In this document: in pieces, positions 1 through 6,828 of the stretch
How positions within the stretch are numbered: the stretch's first letter is position 1
How the letters are laid out: every line of letters starts with the position of its first letter
Source: Sedimenticola sp.
GTDB taxonomy: Bacteria; Pseudomonadota; Gammaproteobacteria; Chromatiales; Chromatiaceae
Assembly: GCA_011051655.1 (NCBI GenBank)
Contig: DRKS01000095.1
Location: 1-36,633, forward strand
Reading direction: 5' to 3'
Length of the DNA: 36,633 bases
Translations under genes and position numbers: made by a program
The notes under the pieces: generated by a model
The model's database searches: none
What the model saw: only the letters and a program-made list of their open reading frames with translations
Told to the model about the DNA's origin: nothing

Positions 1-123
1 ATGCGGCATGTTGCGCTGAATTTGCTTAAAAAAGACAAAAGCGTGAAGCTCGGTATAAAGAACAAACGATTAAAAGCAGGCTGGGATGAAGGCTATCTGG
101 CTAAACTATTGATGGCAGCCTAA
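1..123 (+). CDS. ISAs1-family transposase, C-terminal fragment (5' end outside window)
   Basis: The last 40 codons of a transposase run to the TAA at 121-123. The translation, with LNLLKKDKSVKLGIKNKR followed by LKAGWDEGYL, is the typical basic C-terminal tail of ISAs1-family (DDE) transposases: a conserved RH.ALN.LK stretch, then K..RL.AGWD..YL. The catalytic residues lie upstream of the window, so intactness cannot be judged. The fragment is more AT-rich than the neighbouring host genes, as expected for a mobile gene. The ATG at position 1 is probably an internal Met. Confidence 0.8.
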   Translation: MRHVALNLLKKDKSVKLGIKNKRLKAGWDEGYLAKLLMAA

Positions 124-142
124 ATTTCGTGCGTTTGCCCTG
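1..142 (+). mobile_element. Right end of an ISAs1-family insertion sequence
   Basis: The window opens inside an insertion sequence. The transposase C-terminus (1-123) is followed directly by a terminal sequence whose reverse complement begins CAGGGCAAACGCACG. This resembles ISAs1-family inverted-repeat ends as I remember them. The boundary at 142/143 is also fixed independently, because the reading frame of the integrase remnant on the other strand stops matching its family exactly there. The left end lies outside the window, so the target duplication cannot be checked. Confidence 0.75.
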
Positions 143-334
143 GGTGAGGAAGCGTTCGACTTCCGGGGCGCCCATTTCTTTGGGGTGCCTGACGCCGTGA
201 AAGAGGATGAAGCGCTTGACCCACTGGAGGTAGGCCCGCTCGGTCCTGATGCTGTAGTGCTTGCGCCGGATGGTGCCGCGCACCCGGGCGAGCAGCCTTG
301 AGTTCCCTACGATGTTGTCTGTGGTGGTTTCCAT
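101..334 (-). pseudogene. Integron-type tyrosine integrase, N-terminal remnant cut by the insertion sequence
   Basis: Translation starts at ATG 334 (reading leftward), preceded by AAAGGA at good spacing. The first 64 residues match the N-terminal SAM-like, core-binding domain of integron integrases: IRRKHYSIRTERAYLQWVKR, then FILFHG.RHP.EMGA.EVE.FLT. After Thr64 the frame crosses the insertion-sequence end at 142/143. The last 13 codons (QGKRTKFRLPSIV) come from the insertion sequence itself, so the open frame is a 77-residue chimera. The catalytic domain (R..K..H.R..H..Y) is absent, so the product cannot recombine DNA. The gene points away from the repeat array at 464-1008, which is the polarity an integron integrase has towards its cassette array. 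Confidence 0.85.
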
Positions 335-463
335 CGCCCAATCCTTTGCTTCCGTTGGCGCTCGGGCATTTTTATGCCGGATTTGTGTTTGGGGCAATAT
401 GGCAAATATGGCTTTGGGGGTCAAGATACGGGGCGGGGGCGTCAAGGATGTCCTGTTTTTGAA

Positions 464-979
464 TTCAAATCCCCCTCGGTCCCCCTTTGCGAAAGGGGGA
501 GGGTTGGTTGGTGCGTGTCTGGTGGTTGGAATGATGCTTTGTGTCTGGATTCAAATCCCCCTCGGTCCCCCTTTGCGAAAGGGGGAGGATTGGTTGGTGC
601 GTGTTCGGTGGTTGGAATGACGCTTTGCGTCTGGATTCAAATCCCCCTCAATCCCCCTTTGCGAAAGGGGGAGGGTTGGTTGGCGCGTGTCCGGTGGTTG
701 GGGTGATGCTTTGTGTCTGGATTCAAATCCCCCTCAATCCCTCTTTGCGAAAGGGGGAGGGTTGGTTGGCGCGTGTCCGGTGGTTGGAATGAGGCTTTGT
801 GTTTGGATTTAAATCCCCCTCGGTCCCCCTTTGCGAAAGGGGGAGGGTTGGTTGGTGCGTGTCTGGTGGTTGGAATGAGGCTTTGTGTTTGGATTTAAAT
901 CCCCCTCGGTCCCCCTTTGCCAAAGGGGGAAGGTTGGTGGCTGCATTTTGGCAAAGGAGGAGGGTTGGGGGCTGTACTT
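464..979. repeat. 86-bp tandem repeat array, six units
   Basis: Six head-to-tail units start at 464, 550, 636, 722, 808 and 894, with an exact 86-bp spacing throughout. Each unit begins with TTCAAATCCCCCT (TTTAAAT in units 5-6). It continues into the hairpin CCCCCTTTGCGAAAGGGGG (8-bp stem) and then a G/T-rich half with GGGTTGGTTGGTG and GGTGGTTGG. Units 1-5 differ at only a few positions; unit 6 diverges after about 935. The 86-bp unit is not a multiple of three and all frames are shadows, so I see no gene here. No integron attC core (GTTRRRY or RYYYAAC) is present in the unit. The hairpin segment resembles dispersed palindromic repeats known from many proteobacteria. Confidence 0.95.
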
Positions 980-1008
980 TGGCAAAGGGGGAAGGTTGGT
1001 GACCGTGG
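916..1008. repeat. Three 31-bp tandem units at the end of the 86-bp array
   Basis: From unit 6 onward the pattern changes to a 31-bp period. TTTGCCAAAGGGGGAAGG (916), TTTGGCAAAGGAGGAGGG (947) and TTTGGCAAAGGGGGAAGG (978) are each followed by a short GTTGG/CTG-rich tail. The units look like a shortened derivative of the hairpin plus G-rich part of the 86-bp unit. Confidence 0.85.
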
Positions 1009-1067
1009 GGAAGGCGTGATGGGTCTGTGGGTTTCGGCCGGCTGGGGAAAACGGCCCGGGGTGATAA

Positions 1068-1083
1068 TGTTGTTGCAACAACA
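1068..1083. promoter_or_regulatory. Perfect 16-bp palindrome, likely operator of the MarR-type regulator
   Basis: TGTTGTTGCAACAACA is a perfect inverted repeat centred 34 bp upstream of the regulator start. MarR-family proteins usually bind such 16-20 bp palindromes and repress their own operon. A second partial copy of the half-site (CAGTTGTT) follows at 1083-1090. The assignment as operator is inferred from position and symmetry. Confidence 0.6.
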
Positions 1084-1109
1084 GTTGTTCTGGCATTTAA
1101 TTAGCCATT

Positions 1110-1541
1110 ATGCCTTATCGTATCGAGGAGTCTCCGGGGTTTCCGCTGTACCGCGTCAATATGCGCCTGCGGGCGCTGGGGACGCAGCTTCTGCGTCCTT
1201 ATGGGTTGACGCCGGAGCAGTTCGCCGTGCTGGCTACTTTGTGCAACCGGGACGGCATGAGCCAGCGGGAGCTGGCGGACCTTTTGGTCAAGGACCGGCC
1301 CAATATGACGCGCATATTGGACAAGTTGCAGCATAAGGGGCTGGTGGAGCGCAGGTCTCATCCCCAGGACCGGCGTATCTGCCAGGTCTATGCCACTGCC
1401 GCCGGGCAGGATCTGGTGGCGCGCCTGGCGCCCGTGGTGCTGGAGGCGCGGGAGAGGATGTTCGGCGCCCTGTCCGGGAGGGAGAAGGCCACCCTGCGCC
1501 GTCTGTTGGAAAAACTGTTCAGATCGCTGGAGGGGTTATGA
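1110..1541 (+). CDS. MarR-family transcriptional regulator
   Basis: This 143-residue protein has the size and layout of MarR regulators. An N-terminal dimerisation helix is followed by a winged helix-turn-helix at about 50-100 (LTPEQFAVLATL, MSQRELADLLVKDRPNMTRI, then LVERRSHPQDRR, where the D-R pair in the wing is the family hallmark) and a C-terminal helix pair. It most likely represses the two efflux genes that follow: its stop overlaps the adaptor start (ATGA at 1538-1541), so the three genes form one operon. No clear Shine-Dalgarno precedes ATG 1110. The palindrome at 1068-1083 is the probable binding site. The ligand is unknown; MarR proteins beside RND pumps usually sense the exported drug or a phenolic compound. 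Confidence 0.9.
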   Translation: MPYRIEESPGFPLYRVNMRLRALGTQLLRPYGLTPEQFAVLATLCNRDGMSQRELADLLVKDRPNMTRILDKLQHKGLVERRSHPQDRRICQVYATAAGQDLVARLAPVVLEARERMFGALSGREKATLRRLLEKLFRSLEGL

Positions 1542-2581
1542 AGCGGCGCCTGCTTCTGTTCATGCTGTTGTTCGCGCCCGCCGTGCAGGCCCAGGAGCCG
1601 CCGCCGGCCCGGGTGGTCACCGCCCTGGTGGAGGAGCGGGAGCTGAGCCCCGCCGCCCGCATGGTGGGGCTGTTGGGTTTTTGGCGGGTCTCCGAGGTGG
1701 CCGGCGAGGTGGAGGGGCTGATTGTCACCCATAACTTCGATACCGGGACGATGCTGAAGAAGGGGGAGGTGCTGGCGGAGCTGGATACGGAGCTGCTGCG
1801 CAAGGATATCGAGGCCGTGAATTCCCAGATCGCCGAGGCCGGGGCGGAGGTGGAGAAGCTGGCCCTGGAGGTGAGCCGCCTGGCGCCCCTCAAGCGCGCC
1901 CAGGCGGCCAGCCGCAGCGCCTATGACGAGGCCTTCTACTCCCACAAGGCCCTGGTGAAGCGCAGGGACACCCTTGAGCGGCAGCGGGAGCGCCTGCAGT
2001 TGCTGTTGAAAAAGAGCCGCGTGCGGGCGCCCTTCGACGGCATTGTGCTGGAGAAGAAGAAGGAGCTGGGGGACTGGCTGGGCAGGGGCGAGCCCCTGGC
2101 GCGGCTGGGCGCGGTGGATGCGGTCCAGGTGGTCGTGCCGGTTTCCGAGTCCCTGTTGCCCTTCCAGCATGCGGGCCATGAGTTCGACCTGTTCGTGCCC
2201 GCCCTGGGGCGCAGCCTCAAGGGCAGGCTGCGGGGGGTGGAGCCTTTCGCCGAGGTGCGGTCCAAGTCGGTCTATCTGAAGATCGGGCTGCCCTATGAAG
2301 CGGGCATGATCGAGAACCTCTCGGTGGAGGTGGAGGTGCCCACGGCCGATCCCCGGCGGCTGCGCCTGATTCCCCGCGGGGCGCTGTTGCAGAGCCCGGG
2401 CGCCGATATGGTCTACACCGTCGCGGAGGGCAAGGCCGTGCCCTTGCCGGTCCATATCGTCGCCCGCACCGGTGAGTTCATCGCCGTGGACGATGCGGGC
2501 GTCAGCGCCGGGATGGCCGTGGTGGTCGATGGTAACGACCGCCTGCGGCCGGGCCAGGCGGTTCAAGTGATCGACCAGTAA
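1538..2581 (+). CDS. RND efflux periplasmic adaptor (membrane fusion protein)
   Basis: This 347-residue protein begins with a signal peptide (KRRLLLFMLLFAPAVQAQ) and would act in the periplasm, linking the RND permease to an outer-membrane channel. A split biotinyl/lipoyl-like domain is visible as GLIVTHNFDTGTMLKKGEVL before and VRAPFDGIVLEKKKELGDWL after a heptad-rich helical hairpin (about residues 90-160). A beta-barrel domain follows (VVVPVSESLLPF onward), then a C-terminal membrane-proximal part (IPRGALLQSPGADMVYTV). It is slightly shorter than AcrA-type adaptors, and its helical hairpin is short. It overlaps the MarR gene by 4 bp. No outer-membrane TolC partner is encoded in the window. 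Confidence 0.9.
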   Translation: MKRRLLLFMLLFAPAVQAQEPPPARVVTALVEERELSPAARMVGLLGFWRVSEVAGEVEGLIVTHNFDTGTMLKKGEVLAELDTELLRKDIEAVNSQIAEAGAEVEKLALEVSRLAPLKRAQAASRSAYDEAFYSHKALVKRRDTLERQRERLQLLLKKSRVRAPFDGIVLEKKKELGDWLGRGEPLARLGAVDAVQVVVPVSESLLPFQHAGHEFDLFVPALGRSLKGRLRGVEPFAEVRSKSVYLKIGLPYEAGMIENLSVEVEVPTADPRRLRLIPRGALLQSPGADMVYTVAEGKAVPLPVHIVARTGEFIAVDDAGVSAGMAVVVDGNDRLRPGQAVQVIDQ

Positions 2582-2582
2582 A

Positions 2583-2642
2583 GTTGACGGTTTACGGAAA
2601 AACAACCAGATGACTTTTGTTTCCGCCGTCAACCGTAAACCG
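2583..2642. repeat. Heptamer inverted repeat between adaptor and permease
   Basis: The left arm GTTGACGGTTTACGG (2583-2597) consists of heptads GTTGACG and GTTTACG. The right arm CCGTCAACCGTAAACCG (2626-2642) is the inverse heptads CGTCAAC and CGTAAAC. The arms can pair in two registers offset by 7 bp around a 28-nt spacer. The element fills almost the whole gap and ends 5 bp before the permease ATG at 2648. Confidence 0.8.
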
Positions 2643-2647
2643 ATTCA

Positions 2648-5600
2648 ATGATCCGGCTTTCCATCCGCCAGCCCGTTTCCACTTTTTCCGGGGTCATCCT
2701 GGTGGTGCTGTTCGGCCTGCTGGGTCTCTACCGGCTGCCGGTGCAGCTTACGCCGGATGTGGAGGCGCCCACCATCTCGGTGAGAACCGTCTGGATCGGC
2801 TCTTCGCCCTATGAGATAGAGAAGGAGATCGTCGAGCGCCAGGAGGAGGTGCTGAAATCCATCATGGGGCTGCAGAAAATGGAGTCTTCCTCCCAGAACG
2901 GCTTTTGCGAAATCACCCTGACCTTCAAGGTGGGGGCCGACCTGGAGTCGGCCATGACCCGGGTGGCCAACAAGCTCAATGAGGTCAAGCGCTACCCGGA
3001 GAACGCCGACAAGCCGGTGATCAGCGCCGCCGGCGGCGAGAGTTCGCCGGTGATCTGGACCATGCTGAAGATGCGCGAGGGGGACCTGGAGCGCATCAAG
3101 ACCTACCGCACCTTTTTCGAAAACGAGGTGCGCCATATCCTGGAGCGGGTCCCCGGCGTGGGTTCCCTGTTCGTCTTCGGCGGCACGGAGAAGCGGCTGG
3201 AGGTGGTGGTGGATCCGGTGCGGATGGCCGCCCGCGGGCTTACCATGGAGAGGGTGGCCGGGCGGCTCAACAGCGCCAACGCCAACATCTCCGCCGGTGT
3301 GCTGGGGGTGGGCAAGCGCAACTACCGGGTGCGCACCGTCAGCGAGTTCCAGTCGGTGGCGGAGCCGGGAGGGGTGCTGCTCGAGGACGACGGGGTGCAC
3401 CGGGTCTACCTGGCCGATGTGGCCGAGACCCGCATCGGCTACTACCCCAACGCCGCCCCCGTTCTGCACAACGGCGTGCCCATGATCGTCGTCGGGGTGC
3501 GCAAGGAGGCGGGGGCCAATGTGCTGGATCTCACCGCGCGCATGCGAAAGGTCGTGCGGGAACTCAATGAGGGCCTGCTGAAGGATAACGGCCTCTATAT
3601 CGACTGGGTGCACGACCAGACCGGCTATATCAACACCGCCATCGACACGGTCAAGATCAATCTGCTGCTGGGCGGGCTGCTGGCGGTGGGGGTGCTGCTG
3701 CTGTTCCTGCGCTCGGTCAGCTCCACCGCCACCGTGGCCATCGCCATTCCCATCTCGGTGGTGGGCACCTTTTTATTCATGTATCTCTTCGGCCGCAACA
3801 TCAACGTGGTCTCCCTGGCCGGCATCTCCTTCGCCGTGGGCATGCTGGTGGACAACGCCATCGTGGTGCTGGAGAACATCGACCGTCACCGGCGCCTGGG
3901 CAAGGATCCCTACCACGCCTCCTACGACGGCGCCCGGGAGGTCTGGGGGGCGGTGCTGGCCTCCACCGTGACCACGGTGGCGGTGTTCCTGCCGGTGATC
4001 TTCATCCAGGAGGAGGCGGGCCAGTTGTTCCGCGACATCGCCATCGCCATCAGCTTCTCCATCATGATCTCCCTGCTGGTGTCGATCTCTGTCATCCCGG
4101 CGGTGACCCGCCAGTTCTACGCCCTGGGCCGCAAGGGCGCCAGGACCCAGGCGCCGGGGGAGGGCAATCCCGCCGTGCGGCTGATCATGGCCTGCTCCCG
4201 CCTGACCCTGAAAAACGCCGTCACCCGCCTGGGCACGGTGGCCCTGTTCACCGCCGCCTCGGTGATGACGGTGCAGGCCCTGTTGCCCAAGGCCGAATAC
4301 CTGCCCCAGGGCAACCGCAACCTGATTATCAATATTCTCGTGCCGCCCCCCGGCCTGTCCGATGACAAGCGCCGGGAGATGGGCCGCTACATCATGGACG
4401 AGCTGGAGCCCTACCGGCTGGAGGACGGCCGCGACGGCGTGCCCCGGATCGAGAACCTGTTCTATGTCTCCTCGGACCGCTTCACCCTGTTCGGCGGGAC
4501 CTCCGAGCATGTCACCGAGGCCCGCCGCATGATGCCCCTGTTCAGCCGGGTGATGAACGCCATCCCAGGCGTGTTCGGCGTCTCCATCCAGCGGGGCATC
4601 TTCGAGTCCGCCATCGGGCGGGGGCGCACCGTGGACGTCAATGTCTCGGGGGAGGACTATCCCACCATCGTCGGCGCGGCCCGGCTGCTCTATGCCGAGC
4701 TGGCCCGGGCCATCCCCGGCGCCCAGATCCGTCCGGTCCCCTCCCTGGAGATCGGCTACCCGGAGGCCAATCTGAGGCCGGACCGGGAAAAGGTACTGGC
4801 CAACGGCCTGTCGGAGCAGGCCCTGGGCATGATCGTGGACGTGCTCATGGACGGCCGCAAGGTGGGCGAGTACAAGCCCGAGGGCAGCAAGATCATGGAC
4901 ATGGTGCTGACCGCCGGGGAGGGCCGCATCCGCACCCCCGAGGACCTGCTGGACGGCCTGGTCGCCACGCCCTTCGGGGAGCTGGTGCGGGTGGGGGACC
5001 TGGCGCGGCTGGAGTACACCCAGGGCATGACCCAGGTGGATCACCTGGAGCGCAAGCGCAACGTGCGCCTGGAGGTGACCCCGCCCCCGGATTTCGCCCT
5101 GCAACAGGCCCTGGAGGCGGTCAACGAGGAGCTGGTGCCCAGGCTGGCGGCGGCCGGCAGGCTGGATGGCGTGAACGTGCACGTGGGCGGCAATGCGGAC
5201 AAGCTCACCGAGACCCGCCTGGCCCTGCAATGGAATTTCCTGCTGGCGGTGGTCATCACCTACCTGCTGCTCTCCGCCCTGTTCGGCAACTATCTCTATC
5301 CCCTGATCATCCTGCTCAGCGTGCCCCTGGCGGCGGCGGGGGGGTTCGCCGGCCTGCGCCTGGTCAACCTGCTGATCGCCCCCCAGCCCTTCGATATCCT
5401 GGTGATGCTCGGCTTCATCATCCTGGTGGGCACCGTGGTCAACAACGCCATCCTCATCGTCCACCAGGCCCTCAACAACGTGCGCTACGAGGGAATCGAG
5501 GGGCTGGAGGCCATCCTGCAATCGGTGCGCACCCGCATCCGCCCCATCTTCATGTCGGCCACCACCTCCCTGTTCGGCCTGTTGCCGCTGGTGCTGGCCA

Positions 5601-5740
5601 CCGGCTCCGGCTCCGAACTCTACCGGGGACTGGGTTCGGTGATCCTGGGGGGGCTGGCGGTCTCCACCGTGCTGACCCTGTTCGTGGTGCCGGCCCTGCT
5701 GGCGTTTTTGATCGGCTATGAAAAGCCGCGGGAGTCCTGA
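2648..5740 (+). CDS. RND-family efflux permease (HAE-type), inner membrane
   Basis: At 1030 residues this is a full-length RND permease, a trimeric inner-membrane antiporter that exports substrates with the adaptor encoded upstream. It has the expected architecture: TM1 near residues 10-30, a large periplasmic loop, a TM2-6 block (about 340-480), a second large loop, and TM8-12 (about 855-1025). TM4 reads GMLVDNAIVVLENIDR (Asp402, Asn403) and TM10 reads VVNNAILIVHQ (Asn932-Asn933). Compared with AcrB, one Asp of the proton-relay pair and the TM10 Lys are therefore Asn. This pattern occurs in other RND subgroups, so it is not proof of inactivity. There is no good ribosome binding site: the region before ATG 2648 is the heptamer inverted repeat. 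The substrate is unknown. Confidence 0.92.
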   Translation: MIRLSIRQPVSTFSGVILVVLFGLLGLYRLPVQLTPDVEAPTISVRTVWIGSSPYEIEKEIVERQEEVLKSIMGLQKMESSSQNGFCEITLTFKVGADLESAMTRVANKLNEVKRYPENADKPVISAAGGESSPVIWTMLKMREGDLERIKTYRTFFENEVRHILERVPGVGSLFVFGGTEKRLEVVVDPVRMAARGLTMERVAGRLNSANANISAGVLGVGKRNYRVRTVSEFQSVAEPGGVLLEDDGVHRVYLADVAETRIGYYPNAAPVLHNGVPMIVVGVRKEAGANVLDLTARMRKVVRELNEGLLKDNGLYIDWVHDQTGYINTAIDTVKINLLLGGLLAVGVLLLFLRSVSSTATVAIAIPISVVGTFLFMYLFGRNINVVSLAGISFAVGMLVDNAIVVLENIDRHRRLGKDPYHASYDGAREVWGAVLASTVTTVAVFLPVIFIQEEAGQLFRDIAIAISFSIMISLLVSISVIPAVTRQFYALGRKGARTQAPGEGNPAVRLIMACSRLTLKNAVTRLGTVALFTAASVMTVQALLPKAEYLPQGNRNLIINILVPPPGLSDDKRREMGRYIMDELEPYRLEDGRDGVPRIENLFYVSSDRFTLFGGTSEHVTEARRMMPLFSRVMNAIPGVFGVSIQRGIFESAIGRGRTVDVNVSGEDYPTIVGAARLLYAELARAIPGAQIRPVPSLEIGYPEANLRPDREKVLANGLSEQALGMIVDVLMDGRKVGEYKPEGSKIMDMVLTAGEGRIRTPEDLLDGLVATPFGELVRVGDLARLEYTQGMTQVDHLERKRNVRLEVTPPPDFALQQALEAVNEELVPRLAAAGRLDGVNVHVGGNADKLTETRLALQWNFLLAVVITYLLLSALFGNYLYPLIILLSVPLAAAGGFAGLRLVNLLIAPQPFDILVMLGFIILVGTVVNNAILIVHQALNNVRYEGIEGLEAILQSVRTRIRPIFMSATTSLFGLLPLVLATGSGSELYRGLGSVILGGLAVSTVLTLFVVPALLAFLIGYEKPRES

Positions 5741-5746
5741 ACAGGC

Positions 5747-6046
5747 CTATTTCCTCAGGCGCTTGTTGCCCGGCTTGCCGCCGGAGGATTCGAAGAACCA
5801 GTTGCTCAGCGCCTGCCGCTTGCCTTCCTCGTGCTGCCGGCGGGCGGACGTCTCCGCCTCCGCGCACAGCTCCAGGCCGATGGCGCGGGCCCGCTGCCGG
5901 TTGTCTCCGGACAGGTCGAGCAGGCCCTCGCCGGACAGCCGTTCGATCATCCTTTGCGCCAGCGTCTCGCAGCGGAGGTCGATGTCGCCGGCCCGGGCCG
6001 GCAGGCAGGCGGCGGCCAGCAACAGTAGTGGCGGCAGTGTTCTCAT
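5747..6046 (-). CDS. Small exported protein of unknown function
   Basis: I do not recognise the family. The start at ATG 6046 is preceded by GGGGAG and gives a 99-residue product with a clear signal peptide ([20 protein letters not shown]). The mature part is short, helical and charged, with two Cys residues (LRCETLAQ and GLELCAEAE) that could form a disulfide. It ends in a Lys/Arg-rich tail ([11 protein letters not shown]). It overlaps the glycosyltransferase gene upstream by 4 bp (ATGA), so the two are translated from the same message. The gene ends 6 bp from the convergent RND permease. Confidence 0.65.
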   Translation of the reverse strand: MRTLPPLLLLAAACLPARAGDIDLRCETLAQRMIERLSGEGLLDLSGDNRQRARAIGLELCAEAETSARRQHEEGKRQALSNWFFESSGGKPGNKRLRK

Positions 6047-6828
6047 GGGTGATTCTCCCCTGGTTTTTCCGGGTTCAGACGGGCCCCGGCGGCATTGAAG
6101 ATCCTGCTGCGCAGCAGCCCCCACTTGTTCAGCCGGTACAGGATCGAGGTCTCGAGGACCCCGAGGCCGTAGACCAGGCTGCGCCGGAAGCCGATGGACG
6201 AGGCCTCTTCGAAGTACTTGGTGGGACAGGATATCTCGCCGATGGAGAAACCGAAATAGGCGATCTGGGCCAGCATCTGGTTGTCGAACACGAAATCATT
6301 GGAGTTTTCGTTCAGGGGCAGGGATTCCAGCACCCGGCGGGAGAAGGCGCGGTAGCCGGTGTGATATTCCGACAGCTTTTTGGACAGCAGGGTGTTCTGA
6401 AACAGGGTGAGCGCCCGGTTGGCGATATATTTGTACAGGGGCATGCCGCCTTTCAGGGCGCCCTCGGTGAGGATGCGGGAGCCCAGCACGGCGTCGTACT
6501 CTCCCACCGCCACCATGGAGGCCATGGCCACCAGCAGTTTGGGCGTGTACTGGTAGTCGGGGTGGAGCATGATCACCACGTCGGCCCCGTGGTCCAGGGC
6601 CGCCCGGTAACAGGTCTTCTGGTTGGCCCCGTAGCCCTTGTTCTCCAGGTGGACGATGGTCTCGATGCCAAGCTCCCTGGCCAGCTCGGCGGTGCGGTCC
6701 GCGCTGGCGTCGTCCACCAGTATGACCTCGTCGACGAAGGACCGGTCCACTTCGCTGTAGGTCTGTCTCAGGGTGGCCTCGGCGTTATAGGCCGGCATGA
6801 CCACGATGATTTTCTTGTCATGAATCAT
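6043..6828 (-). CDS. GT2-family glycosyltransferase (dolichyl/polyprenyl-phosphate sugar synthase-like)
   Basis: This 261-residue protein has a GT-A fold signature: [14 protein letters not shown] at the N-terminus, [15 protein letters not shown] for nucleotide binding, [15 protein letters not shown], and HPDYQY in the place of the metal-binding DXD. It continues with [14 protein letters not shown] and the [14 protein letters not shown] region typical of polyprenyl-phosphate mannosyl/glucosyl-transferase-like GT2 enzymes. It lacks obvious transmembrane helices, so it would work at the cytoplasmic face, perhaps loading a lipid carrier. It overlaps the TPR membrane protein upstream and the small exported protein downstream by 4 bp each. 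The membrane protein is a plausible acceptor enzyme; sugar and target are unknown. Confidence 0.88.
   Translation of the reverse strand: MIHDKKIIVVMPAYNAEATLRQTYSEVDRSFVDEVILVDDASADRTAELARELGIETIVHLENKGYGANQKTCYRAALDHGADVVIMLHPDYQYTPKLLVAMASMVAVGEYDAVLGSRILTEGALKGGMPLYKYIANRALTLFQNTLLSKKLSEYHTGYRAFSRRVLESLPLNENSNDFVFDNQMLAQIAYFGFSIGEISCPTKYFEEASSIGFRRSLVYGLGVLETSILYRLNKWGLLRSRIFNAAGARLNPEKPGENHP

Noticed and set aside
464-979. Integron attC cassette sites
   Set aside because: The 86-bp unit contains no GTTRRRY or RYYYAAC core on either strand (GTTGGTT, GTTGGTG and GTTGGAA all fail), and there are no cassette genes between units.
464-979. CRISPR array
   Set aside because: There are no unique spacers; the whole 86-bp unit is repeated head to tail, and no cas genes are nearby.
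261-1002. Several overlapping open frames on both strands with similar Pro/Gly-rich translations
   Set aside because: They are products of the 86-bp repeat read in three frames, with no start signals and no protein-like composition.
1388-2632. Long minus-strand open frames opposite the RND, permease, acs and TPR genes (up to more than 700 codons)
   Set aside because: They are antisense shadows caused by high GC at third codon positions; their translations are rich in His, Gln, Arg and Pro without motifs, and the plus-strand genes are clear families.
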